From positions 1 through 40,920 of the forward strand of contig DWVG01000062.1 of NCBI GenBank assembly GCA_019120355.1: 40,920 nt of DNA, given 5' to 3'. The notes below the pieces were generated by a model. It was not told the origin of the DNA and did not search any database. It saw nothing but the letters and a program-made list of their open reading frames with translations. A program made the translations under genes and the position numbers. Shown here piece by piece: positions 17,448 through 26,073 of the stretch (position 1 is its first letter; the number at the start of each line of letters is the position of its first letter). The DNA is from Candidatus Ligilactobacillus faecavium. Its GTDB lineage: Bacteria; Bacillota; Bacilli; Lactobacillales; Lactobacillaceae.

Positions 17448-17476
17448 TTGATTAAACCACAATATGTATGTATAAT
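17448..17476 (+). promoter_or_regulatory. pnuC promoter
   Basis: TTGATT (17448-17453), a spacer of exactly 17, and TATAAT (17471-17476). Two direct repeats, CACAATATATA (17428-17438) and CACAATATGTA (17458-17468), lie 30 bases apart over the promoter and may bind a regulator. Confidence 0.75.
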
Positions 17477-17514
17477 GAGGGACGTTGTTTAAAAATGGAA
17501 AGGAAGTTGATTCG

Positions 17515-18285
17515 ATGTTTAGTCGTTATAAAGATGTGCTGACGCACTTACCAGAATATTCAAAAAACATTTTTCGGAAAGGCTATTTTAAATGGTTGAT
17601 CGATCAGTGCCGCGGGTGGGGCTGGTTTAGTTACGGCCTTTTGATTTTTAACTTTATTTTACAAGTGTGGTCAATGGTTCAGTCATTTAGTGCCCACCCA
17701 GTAACTTCAATCATTGCGTTTATTGGCGGGAACCTTTCAGTTGCATGTGTTATCGGAATTTCAAACCGTTCAGGAATTCAAGGCTGGGCGGGATTAACAA
17801 GTGCGATCTGCATTGCAACGACTGCCTTCATTGCGCATAACTATGCGAATGCTTGGGAACAAATCGGTTATATTTTATTCCTTGATATTTTCTGTATTTT
17901 AGACCCGAAGTGGAATGATGATATTAAAGCTGAAAAATTTGATAGTTGGTTTGACTGGATCAAGTACGGCATCTTCTTCTTGATCGCGTGGGCTGTTTTG
18001 CATTACATTTTCAGTTTAACCAATGATCCGCGGGTCTTTCTTGACAGTATGAGTTTAGCGATGTCAGTTACTGGATCACTGCTTGAACTTAACCGGAAGC
18101 GGGAACAGTATTTTGTTTGGACGTTATCATCAGTGATCACGATCGCATTATGGATTCAAACGATGCTTCAAGGCGCTGGCAACTTTGCATTGATCTTCAG
18201 TTATTCGATTTTCTTCTTGAATGACATGTATGCTTTCTTTAGTCGCAAAGGTTGGTTCCGGACAGCAAAGACGCATGAAAATTAA
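17515..18285 (+). CDS. pnuC: PnuC-family nicotinamide riboside transporter, 256 aa
   Basis: About seven hydrophobic segments are visible. The motifs WGWFSYGLLIFNFILQVWS and FIGGNLSVACVIGISNRSGI near the N-terminal half, and LDPKWNDDIKAEKF in the central loop, match the PnuC family of lactobacilli. The C-terminus ends with LNDMYAFFSRKGWF. PnuC proteins take up nicotinamide riboside, or related vitamin precursors in other subfamilies, by facilitated diffusion for NAD salvage. ATG 17515 is chosen because AAGGAAG lies eight bases upstream; an in-frame TTG at 17485 lacks a site. It is monocistronic with a terminator. Confidence 0.9.
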   Translation: MFSRYKDVLTHLPEYSKNIFRKGYFKWLIDQCRGWGWFSYGLLIFNFILQVWSMVQSFSAHPVTSIIAFIGGNLSVACVIGISNRSGIQGWAGLTSAICIATTAFIAHNYANAWEQIGYILFLDIFCILDPKWNDDIKAEKFDSWFDWIKYGIFFLIAWAVLHYIFSLTNDPRVFLDSMSLAMSVTGSLLELNRKREQYFVWTLSSVITIALWIQTMLQGAGNFALIFSYSIFFLNDMYAFFSRKGWFRTAKTHEN

Positions 18286-18360
18286 TCATAAAAATTTATT
18301 AAATTCAATGACAAACGAATTAATGAATTGTATACTAAAAACAATCAAATAACTCATAAC

Positions 18361-18396
18361 CAAGAAGAAGCTCCGATTATTCGGGGCTTTTTCTTG
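18361..18396 (+). terminator. pnuC terminator
   Basis: AAGAAGCTCCGA-TTAT-TCGGGGCTTTTTCTT has a GC-rich core and a U-rich 3' side. Confidence 0.85.
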
Positions 18397-18505
18397 TAGT
18401 TTAAAGCCTTTAGCCGGGAGATTCTGAAGGAATTCCAGAATGTGGTAAAATACTTAATGGAAGTTTACCGCTAATTTTAGATTATGAATTAAAACGAGGG
18501 AAGTT

Positions 18506-20530
18506 ATGGAAAAGCGAAAGTCAAAAAAACTTTGGCGAATCCCAGGATTTATGCAAGACAGGCGGATGCGGCTGATTGCATTATTTATTCTCGGACTAGC
18601 AATTGTAAGTGATGGACTGGCATTTTTTATAAGTCCAATCGTTGGGATAATTGTTTTAGTTTTGACAATTGCCGCACTGGCAGTTGCATATACAATGTTG
18701 CAACACTTACAAGAAGAAACAAGTGAATATATTTCAGATCTGTCTTACCGGCTGAAACGCGGCGGTCAGGACAGTTTGATTCGAATGCCGATCGGAACGA
18801 TCTTCTTTAATGACAAGTATGAGATCGAATGGATCAATCCGTACATGCAGCGGTATTTTGGCAAAGAAGATGTTTTAGGCAAGAAGATCAGCGACTTGGA
18901 TGAAGCTCTTGCTACGATTTTACAGGACCATTATGATGATAAGGAACGCCACCGGATTCACTGGCATGACCATGATTTTGATTTGTTGATCCAAAAGGAC
19001 ATTGGCGTGGCCTACATGATGGATATTACCCATTACGCTGAGATTCAGCGCCGGTATGACGATTCACACGTTATGATCGGGCAGATTTTCCTGGATAACT
19101 ACGACGAAATTTCAAAGGCCATGAGTGATAAGGATATTTCAAACCTGAGTAACTTTGTTACCAGTGCCCTTTCAGACTGGGCTAAAAAGTTTGGAATGTT
19201 TTTGAAACGCGTTGATGAAGATCATTACGTTATGATCGGTTATACGGGAACACTGCGGGAACTTGAACAGCAAAAATTCTCGATTCTTGATAAGATTCGG
19301 GAACGGACGTTCAAGAGTAATTCACCGATCACGTTGAGTATTGGAATTGCATATGGTGAAGACGATTTAAACGAATTGACTGAATTGTCGCAATCCAACT
19401 TGGACCTTGCCCTTGGGCGGGGCGGTGATCAGGTCGTTGTCCGGGAATCAGATGGCGAAGCCCGGTTCTACGGCGGAAAGACGAACCCGATGGCCAAACG
19501 GACGCGGGTTCGGGCACGGGTGATTTCCCAAGCCTTGAGCGAATTGCTGAAGCAGTCTGATCAGGTCTTTGTAATGGGTCACAAACGGCCGGATATGGAT
19601 GCGATTGGGGCTTGTCTAGGAATTCGCCGGATCGCAGCAATGAACGGGAAGAAATGTTGGATCATTTTGAACCAGGATAACATTCACTCGGATGTCCAGC
19701 GGTTGATTGATGAGCTGGGAAAGTATCCTGAAATCAAGGATAGTATTATTTCACCGGCTGAGGCGTTAGAAAAAATTACTCCAAGCAGTTTGCTTGTTTT
19801 AGCGGATCATTCAAAGCCGTCGATTTCAATCAGTCAAGAACTGTATGATCGGCTTTCAAACCGGGTCGTGATCATTGACCATCACCGGCGGGGAGAAGAA
19901 TTCCCTGAAAATCCGATTTTGGTATACATTGAACCGTATGCCAGTTCAACGTGCGAGTTGATTGCTGAAATGTTTGAATATCAATCACGGGATAGTGAAC
20001 CGATCAATTCGCTTGAAGCAACGGCGATGCTGACCGGAATCATTGTTGATACGCAATCGTTCTCTCAAGGAACCGGGACACGAACCTTTGATGCTGCAAG
20101 TTATTTGCGGTCAATGGGGGCCGACCTGACAATGGCTCGGCACTTCATGAAGGAAAGTGAATCAAGCTACATGCAGCGGAACCATTTGATCGATCGGACT
20201 GAATTCATTGATAACGTTGCATTGTGTGTCGGTGAGGATGACAAGATTTACGATTCGGTAATTACTGCTCAAGCTGCCGATTCGCTTTTGCAAGTCAGCG
20301 GAATTCAAGCAACGTTTGCAATTACCCGGCGGGACGAACACACTGTTGGAATTTCAGCTCGCAGTGACGGGACGATCAATGTTCAGGTTATCATGGAAGA
20401 ACTGGGCGGCGGCGGTCACCTTGCAAACGCTGCGACCCAGATTAAAGATATTAGTGTTTTGGATGCACGTGAAAAAGTGCTTGCGATTTTAAATGAAGAA
20501 CAGGAACCTCAACCTGAAACGGAAGACTAG
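18506..20530 (+). CDS. gdpP: Cyclic-di-AMP phosphodiesterase GdpP, 674 aa
   Basis: Two N-terminal transmembrane helices (about 22-68) are followed by a degenerate PAS domain (about 85-175) and a degenerate GGDEF domain (about 176-305; the signature is [10 protein letters not shown]). The DHH domain contains [15 protein letters not shown] near 355-369 and [10 protein letters not shown] near 456-465. The DHHA1 domain ends with [16 protein letters not shown] near 634. The enzyme hydrolyses c-di-AMP to pApA at the membrane, affecting osmolyte transport and cell-wall stress. The gene is directly followed by rplI (11-base gap) and then dnaB, the conserved origin-proximal order in Firmicutes. All metal-binding motifs appear intact. 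Confidence 0.95.
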   Translation: MEKRKSKKLWRIPGFMQDRRMRLIALFILGLAIVSDGLAFFISPIVGIIVLVLTIAALAVAYTMLQHLQEETSEYISDLSYRLKRGGQDSLIRMPIGTIFFNDKYEIEWINPYMQRYFGKEDVLGKKISDLDEALATILQDHYDDKERHRIHWHDHDFDLLIQKDIGVAYMMDITHYAEIQRRYDDSHVMIGQIFLDNYDEISKAMSDKDISNLSNFVTSALSDWAKKFGMFLKRVDEDHYVMIGYTGTLRELEQQKFSILDKIRERTFKSNSPITLSIGIAYGEDDLNELTELSQSNLDLALGRGGDQVVVRESDGEARFYGGKTNPMAKRTRVRARVISQALSELLKQSDQVFVMGHKRPDMDAIGACLGIRRIAAMNGKKCWIILNQDNIHSDVQRLIDELGKYPEIKDSIISPAEALEKITPSSLLVLADHSKPSISISQELYDRLSNRVVIIDHHRRGEEFPENPILVYIEPYASSTCELIAEMFEYQSRDSEPINSLEATAMLTGIIVDTQSFSQGTGTRTFDAASYLRSMGADLTMARHFMKESESSYMQRNHLIDRTEFIDNVALCVGEDDKIYDSVITAQAADSLLQVSGIQATFAITRRDEHTVGISARSDGTINVQVIMEELGGGGHLANAATQIKDISVLDAREKVLAILNEEQEPQPETED

Positions 20531-20541
20531 GAGGAATCACA

Positions 20542-20991
20542 ATGAAGGTAATTTTTACACAAGATGTTCGCGGTAAAGGAAAGCGCGGCGAAGTTAAAAA
20601 CATGGCAGACGGTTATGCCAATTTCTTAATTAAAAGCGGAAAAGCCAAACAAGCGGATGCAGCCGCAATGAGTCAATTACGAGCTCAACAAAAAGCAGAA
20701 GCAAAAAAGGAAGCTGAAATTTTGGCTGAAGCCAAAGAATTGAAAGAAAGACTTGAATCAGGGAAATATGTTGTTGAATTGAAGGCTAAAGCCGGTGAAG
20801 ACGGACGCTTATTCGGTTCAGTCACTTCAAAACAAATTTCCCAAGCATTACAAAAGCAATATGGTATTAAGATCGATAAGCGTAAAATGGAACTTGCTCA
20901 ACCGATTCGGTCAATGGGCTATGTCAATGTTCCTGTTAAGCTCCACAATGAAGTTTCAGCTAAGATTCGGGTTCACATTGCTGAACAGTAA
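20542..20991 (+). CDS. rplI: 50S ribosomal protein L9, 149 aa
   Basis: The N-terminal domain [19 protein letters not shown] and the [12 protein letters not shown] motif (about 24-35) form the rRNA-binding part. A long Ala/Lys/Glu helix (about 40-75) connects to the C-terminal domain with [12 protein letters not shown] (about 93-104). This is full length. The ribosome binding site TAGGAGGAATC overlaps the end of gdpP. L9 bridges neighbouring ribosomes and supports frame maintenance. It is co-transcribed with gdpP. Confidence 0.98.
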   Translation: MKVIFTQDVRGKGKRGEVKNMADGYANFLIKSGKAKQADAAAMSQLRAQQKAEAKKEAEILAEAKELKERLESGKYVVELKAKAGEDGRLFGSVTSKQISQALQKQYGIKIDKRKMELAQPIRSMGYVNVPVKLHNEVSAKIRVHIAEQ

Positions 20992-21013
20992 AAAAGCTTT
21001 GAAATTGAATTAT

Positions 21014-21048
21014 AAGGAGGTTGTGACGCGGGTCACGCCTTCTTTTTT
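21014..21048 (+). terminator. rplI terminator of the GAGGTTGTGA family
   Basis: GGAGGTTGTGAC-GCGG-GTCACGCCTTC followed by T6. One unpaired base lies in the left arm. The core matches the hairpin at the ends of the dispersed repeats. Confidence 0.75.
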
Positions 21049-21064
21049 ATTTGAATGAAATGGA

Positions 21065-21093
21065 TTGGCGCGAAATCAATTTTGCGTTATGAT
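21065..21093 (+). promoter_or_regulatory. dnaB promoter
   Basis: TTGGCG (21065-21070), a 17-base spacer, and TATGAT (21088-21093) lie 39 bases before the GTG start of dnaB. Confidence 0.6.
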
Positions 21094-21131
21094 TTTGATG
21101 ACAACTTCTTAAAAAGAAAGGAACCAGTTCG

Positions 21132-22523
21132 GTGGATAATAATTCAGAAATCGAAAATGTGATGCCGCATGATGCGCAGGCAGAACAGGCGGTTTTAGGG
21201 TCAATTTTTCTTGACGAAAATGCATTGGCTGAAGCAATTGAATTTGTGACTCCTGATGACTTCTATAACCGTGCAAACCAAGTGATTTTTAAAGCAATGA
21301 TTGCCGTGGATGACGCCGGCGACAAGATTGATCCGTTGACGGTCTCCAATGAATTGAAACGGTCGAATCAATTTGAAGATGCCGGCGGAGCGGTTTACCT
21401 TGACGAATTGCTAAGCAACATTCCATCAAGCAGTCACGTGCGGGAATATGCCAAGATCGTTCAGGGAAAGGCAGCTTTACGGCGGTTGATCAATACGGCC
21501 AATAACATTAAAAATGAAGCTCAAAACGGCGATGAAGAAGTCGACGATATCTTAGCAAGTGCTGAACGGCAAATCATGGACGTTTCTGAAAACCGAAATA
21601 GCGCCGGCTTTAAGCCCATTAGTCAGGTTTTGGATCAGGCGTTGGTCAAGGTGCAGGATCTTGCTCAAAGTGATGATGAAATTACGGGGCTTTCAACGGG
21701 CTATCATGATTTTGATAAGATGATTTCAGGCCTGCAACCGGATAATTTGATCATCCTTGCTGCTCGTCCAGCCGTTGGGAAAACAGCTTTTGCGCTGAAT
21801 ATTGCTCAAAATGTCGGGAAAGCATCAAATACCAACGTTGCAATCTTCTCCCTTGAAATGAGTGCCGAATCATTGGTTAACCGGATGATCTGTGCGGAAG
21901 GCGGGATCAATGCCAATCATTTACGGGATGGGAATCTTGAAGGCAATGAATGGAACGATTTGACGGTCGCAATCGGAACGTTAGCGAACACCAACATTTT
22001 TATTGATGATACTCCCGGAATCAAAATGTCAGAGATTCGGGCAAAGTGCCGGCGACTGGCCAAGGAACAAGGCGGCATTGGGTTTATCGTTGTCGATTAT
22101 CTGCAGCTGATCGAAGGTTCAAATAAAGAAAGCCGGCAACAAGAAGTTTCTGAAATTTCCCGGCAGTTAAAAAAGCTGGCGAAGGAATTAAATGTCCCGA
22201 TTTTAGCGCTGTCACAGCTTTCTCGTGGTGTTGAACAACGGCAGGATAAACGGCCGGTATTGTCAGATATTCGGGAATCAGGATCAATCGAACAGGATGC
22301 GGATATTGTTGCGTTCTTGTACCGGGATGATTATTATGAACGGGCGGATGCCGGCGACGATGATGAGGCTGATTCACCGGCAGAAGATAATGATCCAGAT
22401 GCAGGTGAAGTTGAGTTGATCATCGAAAAGAACCGGGCCGGAGCGCGGGGAACAGTTAAGTTGCTGTTCATTAAGTCGCACAATAAATTTGCGAACCTTT
22501 CCGCTCGGCAGGAAATGGCATAG
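21132..22523 (+). CDS. dnaB: Replicative DNA helicase DnaB (DnaC in Bacillus naming), 463 aa
   Basis: The N-terminal primase-interacting domain (MPHDAQAEQAVLGSIFLDEN, about 10-110) is followed by a linker and the RecA-like helicase domain. Walker A is ARPAVGKTAF near 212-221, Walker B is FIVVDYLQLI, the glutamine hairpin is LALSQLSRGVE, and the DnaB signature is LSDIRESGSIEQDAD. An acidic insertion (AGDDDEADSPAEDNDPDAGE) near 408-428 is typical of the family's variable loop. The GTG start has AAAGGA nine bases upstream. This hexameric helicase unwinds DNA at the fork. It is separated from rplI by a terminator and its own promoter. Confidence 0.96.
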   Translation: MDNNSEIENVMPHDAQAEQAVLGSIFLDENALAEAIEFVTPDDFYNRANQVIFKAMIAVDDAGDKIDPLTVSNELKRSNQFEDAGGAVYLDELLSNIPSSSHVREYAKIVQGKAALRRLINTANNIKNEAQNGDEEVDDILASAERQIMDVSENRNSAGFKPISQVLDQALVKVQDLAQSDDEITGLSTGYHDFDKMISGLQPDNLIILAARPAVGKTAFALNIAQNVGKASNTNVAIFSLEMSAESLVNRMICAEGGINANHLRDGNLEGNEWNDLTVAIGTLANTNIFIDDTPGIKMSEIRAKCRRLAKEQGGIGFIVVDYLQLIEGSNKESRQQEVSEISRQLKKLAKELNVPILALSQLSRGVEQRQDKRPVLSDIRESGSIEQDADIVAFLYRDDYYERADAGDDDEADSPAEDNDPDAGEVELIIEKNRAGARGTVKLLFIKSHNKFANLSARQEMA

Positions 22524-22551
22524 TTAATTTATATCTTAATTATAATTAAAC

Positions 22552-22592
22552 TGAAAGCTTATCATTGATCATTAAATGATAGGCTTTTTATG
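22552..22592 (+). terminator. dnaB terminator
   Basis: AAGCTTATCATT and AATGATAGGCTT flank an 8-base loop and are followed by TTT. Confidence 0.85.
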
Positions 22593-22863
22593 TTTTCATG
22601 CTGATTTTCAAATGAATAATTTTGAGATAAATTGAATGCTGAATGTTGATAAACCGGCATTTTAACAAATATTAATAAAAACTAAGAAATTTATTTTGCC
22701 AAAAATTTTTTTACCAAGGGCAAACGGGCAGAATTACGCTGATAATCCTGTCAAGTAAAATTTTTTAATTAATTTTAGGGCTTTTTTTTTAGAAAAAACC
22801 GCGCTAAAATAAATCAAGTAGTGATCAAAACAAACAAACGTTCGCAGTGTGGGGGCTTTGAAA
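22593..22863. other. AT-rich intergenic region between dnaB and a mini-gene
   Basis: No gene was seen. The region contains TTTGCC...GGCAAA arms (about 22696-22727), A/T runs, and TAAAAT (22805-22810), a possible -10 for the mini-gene that follows. Confidence 0.4.
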
Positions 22864-22977
22864 GTGACAATTTCAAGTAAAATGTCAACGGAAGAATTGG
22901 TGAAGGAAGTTATGAATCAAAACCAGGTAAGCTACCAAGAAGCAATCTCAATTCTATTACAGTTGACGGAAAAATAG
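22864..22977 (+). CDS. Mini-protein of 37 aa, unknown
   Basis: GTG 22864 opens a frame encoding MTISSKMSTEELVKEVMNQN and then VSYQEAISILLQLTEK, ending at TAG 22975. A TTG two codons upstream or ATG 22882 are alternative starts. A GGGGG run lies about nine bases upstream of the GTG. The peptide is soluble and would form two amphipathic helices. A hairpin plus T7 directly follows the stop, and the next gene has its own promoter, so this is a self-contained transcription unit. That is the main evidence that it is real. No family is recognised. It could alternatively be part of a small RNA. Confidence 0.5.
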   Translation: MTISSKMSTEELVKEVMNQNQVSYQEAISILLQLTEK

Positions 22978-22980
22978 CGG

Positions 22981-23012
22981 CAAGGACTGGACGGATGACG
23001 GTCCTTTTTTTG
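22981..23012 (+). terminator. Terminator after the mini-gene
   Basis: AAGGAC and GTCCTT arms with a GGAC/GATG-rich loop, followed by T7. Confidence 0.65.
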
Positions 23013-23047
23013 TACCCTCAGCAATCAAAAAATGCTGGGTCATGATT

Positions 23048-23075
23048 TTGCACAATCCCGTGATTAGGTTATAAT
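23048..23075 (+). promoter_or_regulatory. jag promoter
   Basis: TTGCAC (23048-23053) and TATAAT (23070-23075), spaced by 16, lie 33 bases upstream of the ATG. Confidence 0.75.
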
Positions 23076-23107
23076 ATGGAATTAGATTTACATACGGAGG
23101 GAACGCA

Positions 23108-23854
23108 ATGAGATACGCTGGTGAAACCGTTGATGCAGCTTTAAGCAAAGGCTTAGCAGATTTAGGGGTTGGCCGTGATCAAGTTGAAGTGACTGTTATA
23201 AGTGAAGGACGCAAGGGCTTTTTAGGAATTGGGAGAAAGCCGGCGGAAGTTGAGATCACGGTTCTTGAATCCGATGATCAAATTGATGATCAATATTCAA
23301 ATCAATTAGAAGATGAAATTACGGCTGAAATTCATGAAAGTGAAGAAGAACCGGCAGAAGATTCATTTAAGGATGAAACTGTCAAAGAAGACGAATCAGT
23401 TGATGATGCTGTTCAAGCCGTTGGTAATTACCTGGATGACATTATCAGTCAGTTAGGAATCGACACTGAGATCTCGGTGACAGTTGATCGGCGCAACGTG
23501 TACTTTGACTTTGATACCGATCAGCAAGGATTGTTGATTGGCAAACATGGACGGACATTGAATGCTTTGCAGATTTTGGCCCAGGCCTGTTTTGATAAGC
23601 AGGTCAAACGGCGTTACCGGTTGATTCTTGATGTTGGTGATTACCGGGAACGGCGGCGCGAAGAATTGCAACGGATCGCGGCCGATTTGGCAGAGCGGGC
23701 AATCGTTGAGCGACGGGCATTTAAGTTAGGTCCAATGCCGGCAATGGAACGCAAAATTGTGCACAAAACCCTTGCTTCAAATAAACATGTTAAGGCGAAA
23801 TCACATGGAAACGATCCATACCGTTACATTGTGATCGCCCCCAAATTCAAATAG
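23108..23854 (+). CDS. khpB: RNA-binding cell elongation regulator Jag/EloR (KhpB), 248 aa
   Basis: The N-terminal Jag domain (about 1-52) holds the GRKGFLGIGRKPAEVEI motif. A strongly acidic linker (55-105) follows. The KH domain (about 108-180) contains GLLIGKHGRTLNALQILAQ, where GKHG is the RNA-contact loop. The R3H domain (about 183-245) contains RRREELQRIA and KTLASNKHVKAKSHG. The protein binds RNA with KhpA and regulates cell elongation in related bacteria. The ATG has CGGAGGGAACGC as ribosome binding site and an upstream promoter. Its usual neighbours rpmH-rnpA-yidC are not present here, although dnaB is nearby. Confidence 0.92.
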   Translation: MRYAGETVDAALSKGLADLGVGRDQVEVTVISEGRKGFLGIGRKPAEVEITVLESDDQIDDQYSNQLEDEITAEIHESEEEPAEDSFKDETVKEDESVDDAVQAVGNYLDDIISQLGIDTEISVTVDRRNVYFDFDTDQQGLLIGKHGRTLNALQILAQACFDKQVKRRYRLILDVGDYRERRREELQRIAADLAERAIVERRAFKLGPMPAMERKIVHKTLASNKHVKAKSHGNDPYRYIVIAPKFK

Positions 23855-23906
23855 ATGATTTATAGGGATTAATTCAAAGATTGAAGGATAATTTGGAGGA
23901 TTTATC

Positions 23907-24371
23907 ATGTTAGACCATAAACCATATCACCTTGAAGACGAATTGTGTTTTGCAATTTATTCAGCTCAGAAAAGTTACAATAAATTTTATAGTGAAGCGT
24001 TACGCCAATTCGGTTTGACTTACCCGCAATACATTACGATGCTGGTTTTGTGGGAGGAACGGCGGCCGATGATGATCAAGGAAATCGGCAAGCGGTTGAA
24101 CCTTGATACGGGAACACTGACGCCGCTATTAAGACGGTTGGAACATAACGGGTGGATAACGCGGACCCGGTCAGGGGTTGATGGCCGACGGGTTTACTTG
24201 GAATTAACTCCCATGGCAAAGGAAAAGGAGAAAAGCGTCAAGGAAGCCGTTTCGTATTCATTTCGATTGATCGATATGGATTCGGATGAATATACGACTA
24301 GTGTAGACCTTTTACACCGCATTGCAGCTAAACTTGATGATTTGAATAATACATTAGAAGACCACAAATAA
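23907..24371 (+). CDS. MarR/OhrR-type redox-sensing repressor, 154 aa
   Basis: LEDELCFAIYSAQK places a Cys at position 14, equivalent to the peroxide-sensing Cys15 of Bacillus OhrR. GLTYPQYITMLVLWEE, the wing motif LNLDTGTLTPLLRRLEHNGW and RTRSGVDGRRVYLELT are strong OhrR/MgrA-subfamily signatures. The conserved Tyr residues that hydrogen-bond the Cys are present. Such one-Cys OhrR proteins derepress ohr upon organic hydroperoxide oxidation. No ohr gene is adjacent here, so the target lies elsewhere or differs. TTGGAGGA precedes the ATG, and the gene ends in a terminator. Confidence 0.9.
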   Translation: MLDHKPYHLEDELCFAIYSAQKSYNKFYSEALRQFGLTYPQYITMLVLWEERRPMMIKEIGKRLNLDTGTLTPLLRRLEHNGWITRTRSGVDGRRVYLELTPMAKEKEKSVKEAVSYSFRLIDMDSDEYTTSVDLLHRIAAKLDDLNNTLEDHK

Positions 24372-24400
24372 AAGGCTAGGACAAGCTGTCCTAGCCTTTT
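24370..24400. terminator. Bidirectional terminator after the OhrR-type gene
   Basis: AAAAGGCTAGGACA-AGC-TGTCCTAGCCTTTT is a perfect 14-bp stem that ends at the stop of the convergent 84-aa gene. Confidence 0.95.
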
Positions 24401-24402
24401 AT

Positions 24403-24657
24403 TTAGCTTAACCAGTCATACTGTAAAATTTGGTTTGTCCGCTGATTGACCGGAATCCATAAGTGGTGATGCCAAATATCCTTTAAAATTTGGGTGAAAA
24501 GCTGTCTGGTCTGATGATTTTTGCGTTGTTTCCGGGGATATTCAACGACAATTGTCTTTCCGTGTTCGGTTTTTAAAAAAATTCGTGATTTTAAAATTTT
24601 AGTAATCTGAGCTGATACGATGTCTTGGTTGCGTTCAATATTCATTTGATTGTCCAT
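24403..24657 (-). CDS. Hypothetical protein, 84 aa
   Basis: This is a small basic soluble protein with NIERNQDIVSAQITKILKSR, a central strand pair (RIFLKTEHGKTIVVEYPRK) and a His/Trp-rich tail (IWHHHLWIPVNQRTNQ). The ATG at 24655-24657 has GAGATGTTAAT upstream, a weak ribosome binding site. The next 200 bases hold no gene. No family is recognised, and it might be a minor regulator. Confidence rests on its length, its fit to the terminator and its isolation. Confidence 0.45.
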   Translation of the reverse strand: MDNQMNIERNQDIVSAQITKILKSRIFLKTEHGKTIVVEYPRKQRKNHQTRQLFTQILKDIWHHHLWIPVNQRTNQILQYDWLS

Positions 24658-24812
24658 ATTAACATCTCAATTCTATTTAATCCATGAGTAACTGGTCGCC
24701 TTTGCGACACTACTATCGTATCCAAAAGATGTGAAGAACATATGCGTTATGTATTAAAAATTCACCATTATTAATTATGATTGTTTGAAAAATAAGAAGG
24801 ACTAGAAAAGAT

Positions 24813-24842
24813 TTGAGTTTTAAATTTCAAAAATCATATAAT
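24813..24842 (+). promoter_or_regulatory. Promoter of the PspC gene
   Basis: TTGAGT (24813-24818), an 18-base spacer, and TATAAT (24837-24842). Transcription would begin about 15 bases before the start codon, right at the ribosome binding site. Confidence 0.6.
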
Positions 24843-24862
24843 GGAGGCAAGGAGGAGAGGTT

Positions 24863-25105
24863 ATGCCAAAGAAACGGAAACGGTTAACAAAATCAAATGA
24901 TAAGGTCTTTCTTGGAGTTTTTGGCGGGATTGCTGAATACTTCAACTGGGATAAGGCAATTACGCGGATTATCGGCGCATTCTTGATCATTTTTCCGGGG
25001 ACGGTGTTTGCAGGAACATTACTGTATTTAATTGCGGCGCTTGTAATGCCCGGCCCGAATGACCCGAATATTATCGAGGGTGAATTTCGTGAAAAAGATC
25101 GATAA
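24863..25105 (+). CDS. PspC domain membrane protein, 80 aa
   Basis: KRLTKSNDKVFLGVFGGIAE, then YFNWDKAITRII, is the PspC signature: a basic head, the GV-GG-AEYF motif and the D-x-x-x-R segment. One long hydrophobic stretch (about 37-62) with a Pro/Gly break anchors it, and an acidic tail follows. PspC proteins sense or buffer envelope stress; in Firmicutes, small single-domain forms are common and their partners variable. AAGGAGGAGAGG gives a very strong ribosome binding site. The downstream gene has its own extended -10. Confidence 0.9.
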   Translation: MPKKRKRLTKSNDKVFLGVFGGIAEYFNWDKAITRIIGAFLIIFPGTVFAGTLLYLIAALVMPGPNDPNIIEGEFREKDR

Positions 25106-25166
25106 ATTTTAATTGGCAGGAATGCTATAATGAAGACGAATGGTTTGTGAAAGGAAGCTTGAAAAC

Positions 25167-25658
25167 ATGATGGCACAAGAAATTAGTCTAACATTTGGAC
25201 CATTAGAAGAGTTAAAGAAGATTATTGCTGATCATCCGGACCGGCAATTTAAATTGTTTTTAGAAACGGATAGTAATTCAGAATACATGTTGCTTGATTA
25301 TTCTGGCAAGAAGACGATTTTCCATTCAGGGTTAAACTACACAATTGAAGGGGTCGTTGGTGATCAAAATGAACCAAGCGGATATATTGAATGCCGTTAC
25401 GTGACCCTTAATGAAGATGAACAAAAGGTCTTCAAATCAATTTTCAAGTCATGGGATTCGGTGGCTAAACGGCCGACCGGCTTGAATTCAAGCGTAATGG
25501 TTCATTCTGAAAAAGATAACTTTGAATTTTTATTGATTAATGCATGGGAAGATGAAAATACCTTTATGGTATGGAATAATAATTGTTCAAACCAAATGAA
25601 TCAATTTGGGCATGACGGGAATGCTACGCCGGTTGTTAAGACATACCGCCCAATGTAA
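25167..25658 (+). CDS. Probable ABM-fold (dimeric alpha/beta barrel) protein, 163 aa
   Basis: The C-terminal half has the antibiotic-biosynthesis-monooxygenase layout: VFKSIFKSWDSVAKRPTGLN, SVMVHSEKDNFEFLLINAWE, then DENTFMVWNNNCSNQMNQFG. This is the helix-strand-strand-helix pattern of IsdG/HmoA-like and TRAP-like proteins. The N-terminal 75 residues form a separate strand-rich part. A heme-ligating residue cannot be identified with confidence, so catalysis is uncertain. ATG 25167 is preferred over 25140 because GGAAG lies eight bases before it. An extended -10 (TGCTATAAT ending at 25131) precedes it. It is followed by a hairpin of the dispersed family. Confidence 0.6.
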   Translation: MMAQEISLTFGPLEELKKIIADHPDRQFKLFLETDSNSEYMLLDYSGKKTIFHSGLNYTIEGVVGDQNEPSGYIECRYVTLNEDEQKVFKSIFKSWDSVAKRPTGLNSSVMVHSEKDNFEFLLINAWEDENTFMVWNNNCSNQMNQFGHDGNATPVVKTYRPM

Positions 25659-25680
25659 ATGAACATAATTTGAGAGAAAA

Positions 25681-25715
25681 AAGACGGCTGTGATGTGAGT
25701 CACAGCCGTCTTTTT
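25681..25715. terminator. Bidirectional terminator, GAGGTTGTGA-like family
   Basis: AAGACGGCTGTGA-TGTGAG-TCACAGCCGTCTT is a perfect 13-bp stem followed by TTT. It serves the ABM-fold gene and the convergent 82-aa gene. Confidence 0.93.
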
Positions 25716-25962
25716 AAATCGCATTTTTATGTAAAGATAAACGATGTTGTAAATTTCGAAGCCACTTACTCTTTTTTACTAAATGATAATCGCCCTCAAA
25801 TGAATACCACGGAAAAAATTTAGAAATTCGTGCTTCCTTATTGCGGTATGAATTGATTGCATCAATTCGTTCCGGTTCGACGAAAAGGTGATGATGTTCT
25901 CCCGTTACATAATCAATTTCGTCAATGAGGACGTTTTCTTGATCATCAAGTAAAACGTACAT
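25714..25962 (-). CDS. Hypothetical protein, 82 aa
   Basis: This is a small soluble protein. The beta-rich first half (MYVLLDDQENVLIDEIDYVT) resembles a short sheet, followed by ERIDAINSYRNKEARISKFF and a basic C-terminus (KKSKWLRNLQHRLSLHKNAI). The ribosome binding site AAAGGAAG lies about six bases upstream of the ATG on the minus strand, which supports translation. It shares the terminator hairpin with the upstream convergent gene. No family is recognised, and the gene order gives no functional hint. Confidence 0.55.
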   Translation of the reverse strand: MYVLLDDQENVLIDEIDYVTGEHHHLFVEPERIDAINSYRNKEARISKFFPWYSFEGDYHLVKKSKWLRNLQHRLSLHKNAI

Positions 25963-26073
25963 TGTAAACTTCCTTTGACAAAAATATTAATAACTTTAAA
26001 CATTCGTAACGTTTCGAATTTAATTATTAAAATGTCGTTAAATTAAAATTATAAAACGAATATAAAATTAAAA

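Noticed and set aside
22593-22863. Replication origin or DnaA-box cluster downstream of dnaB
   Set aside because: The region is AT-rich, but no repeated DnaA-box-like 9-mer was recognised by eye.
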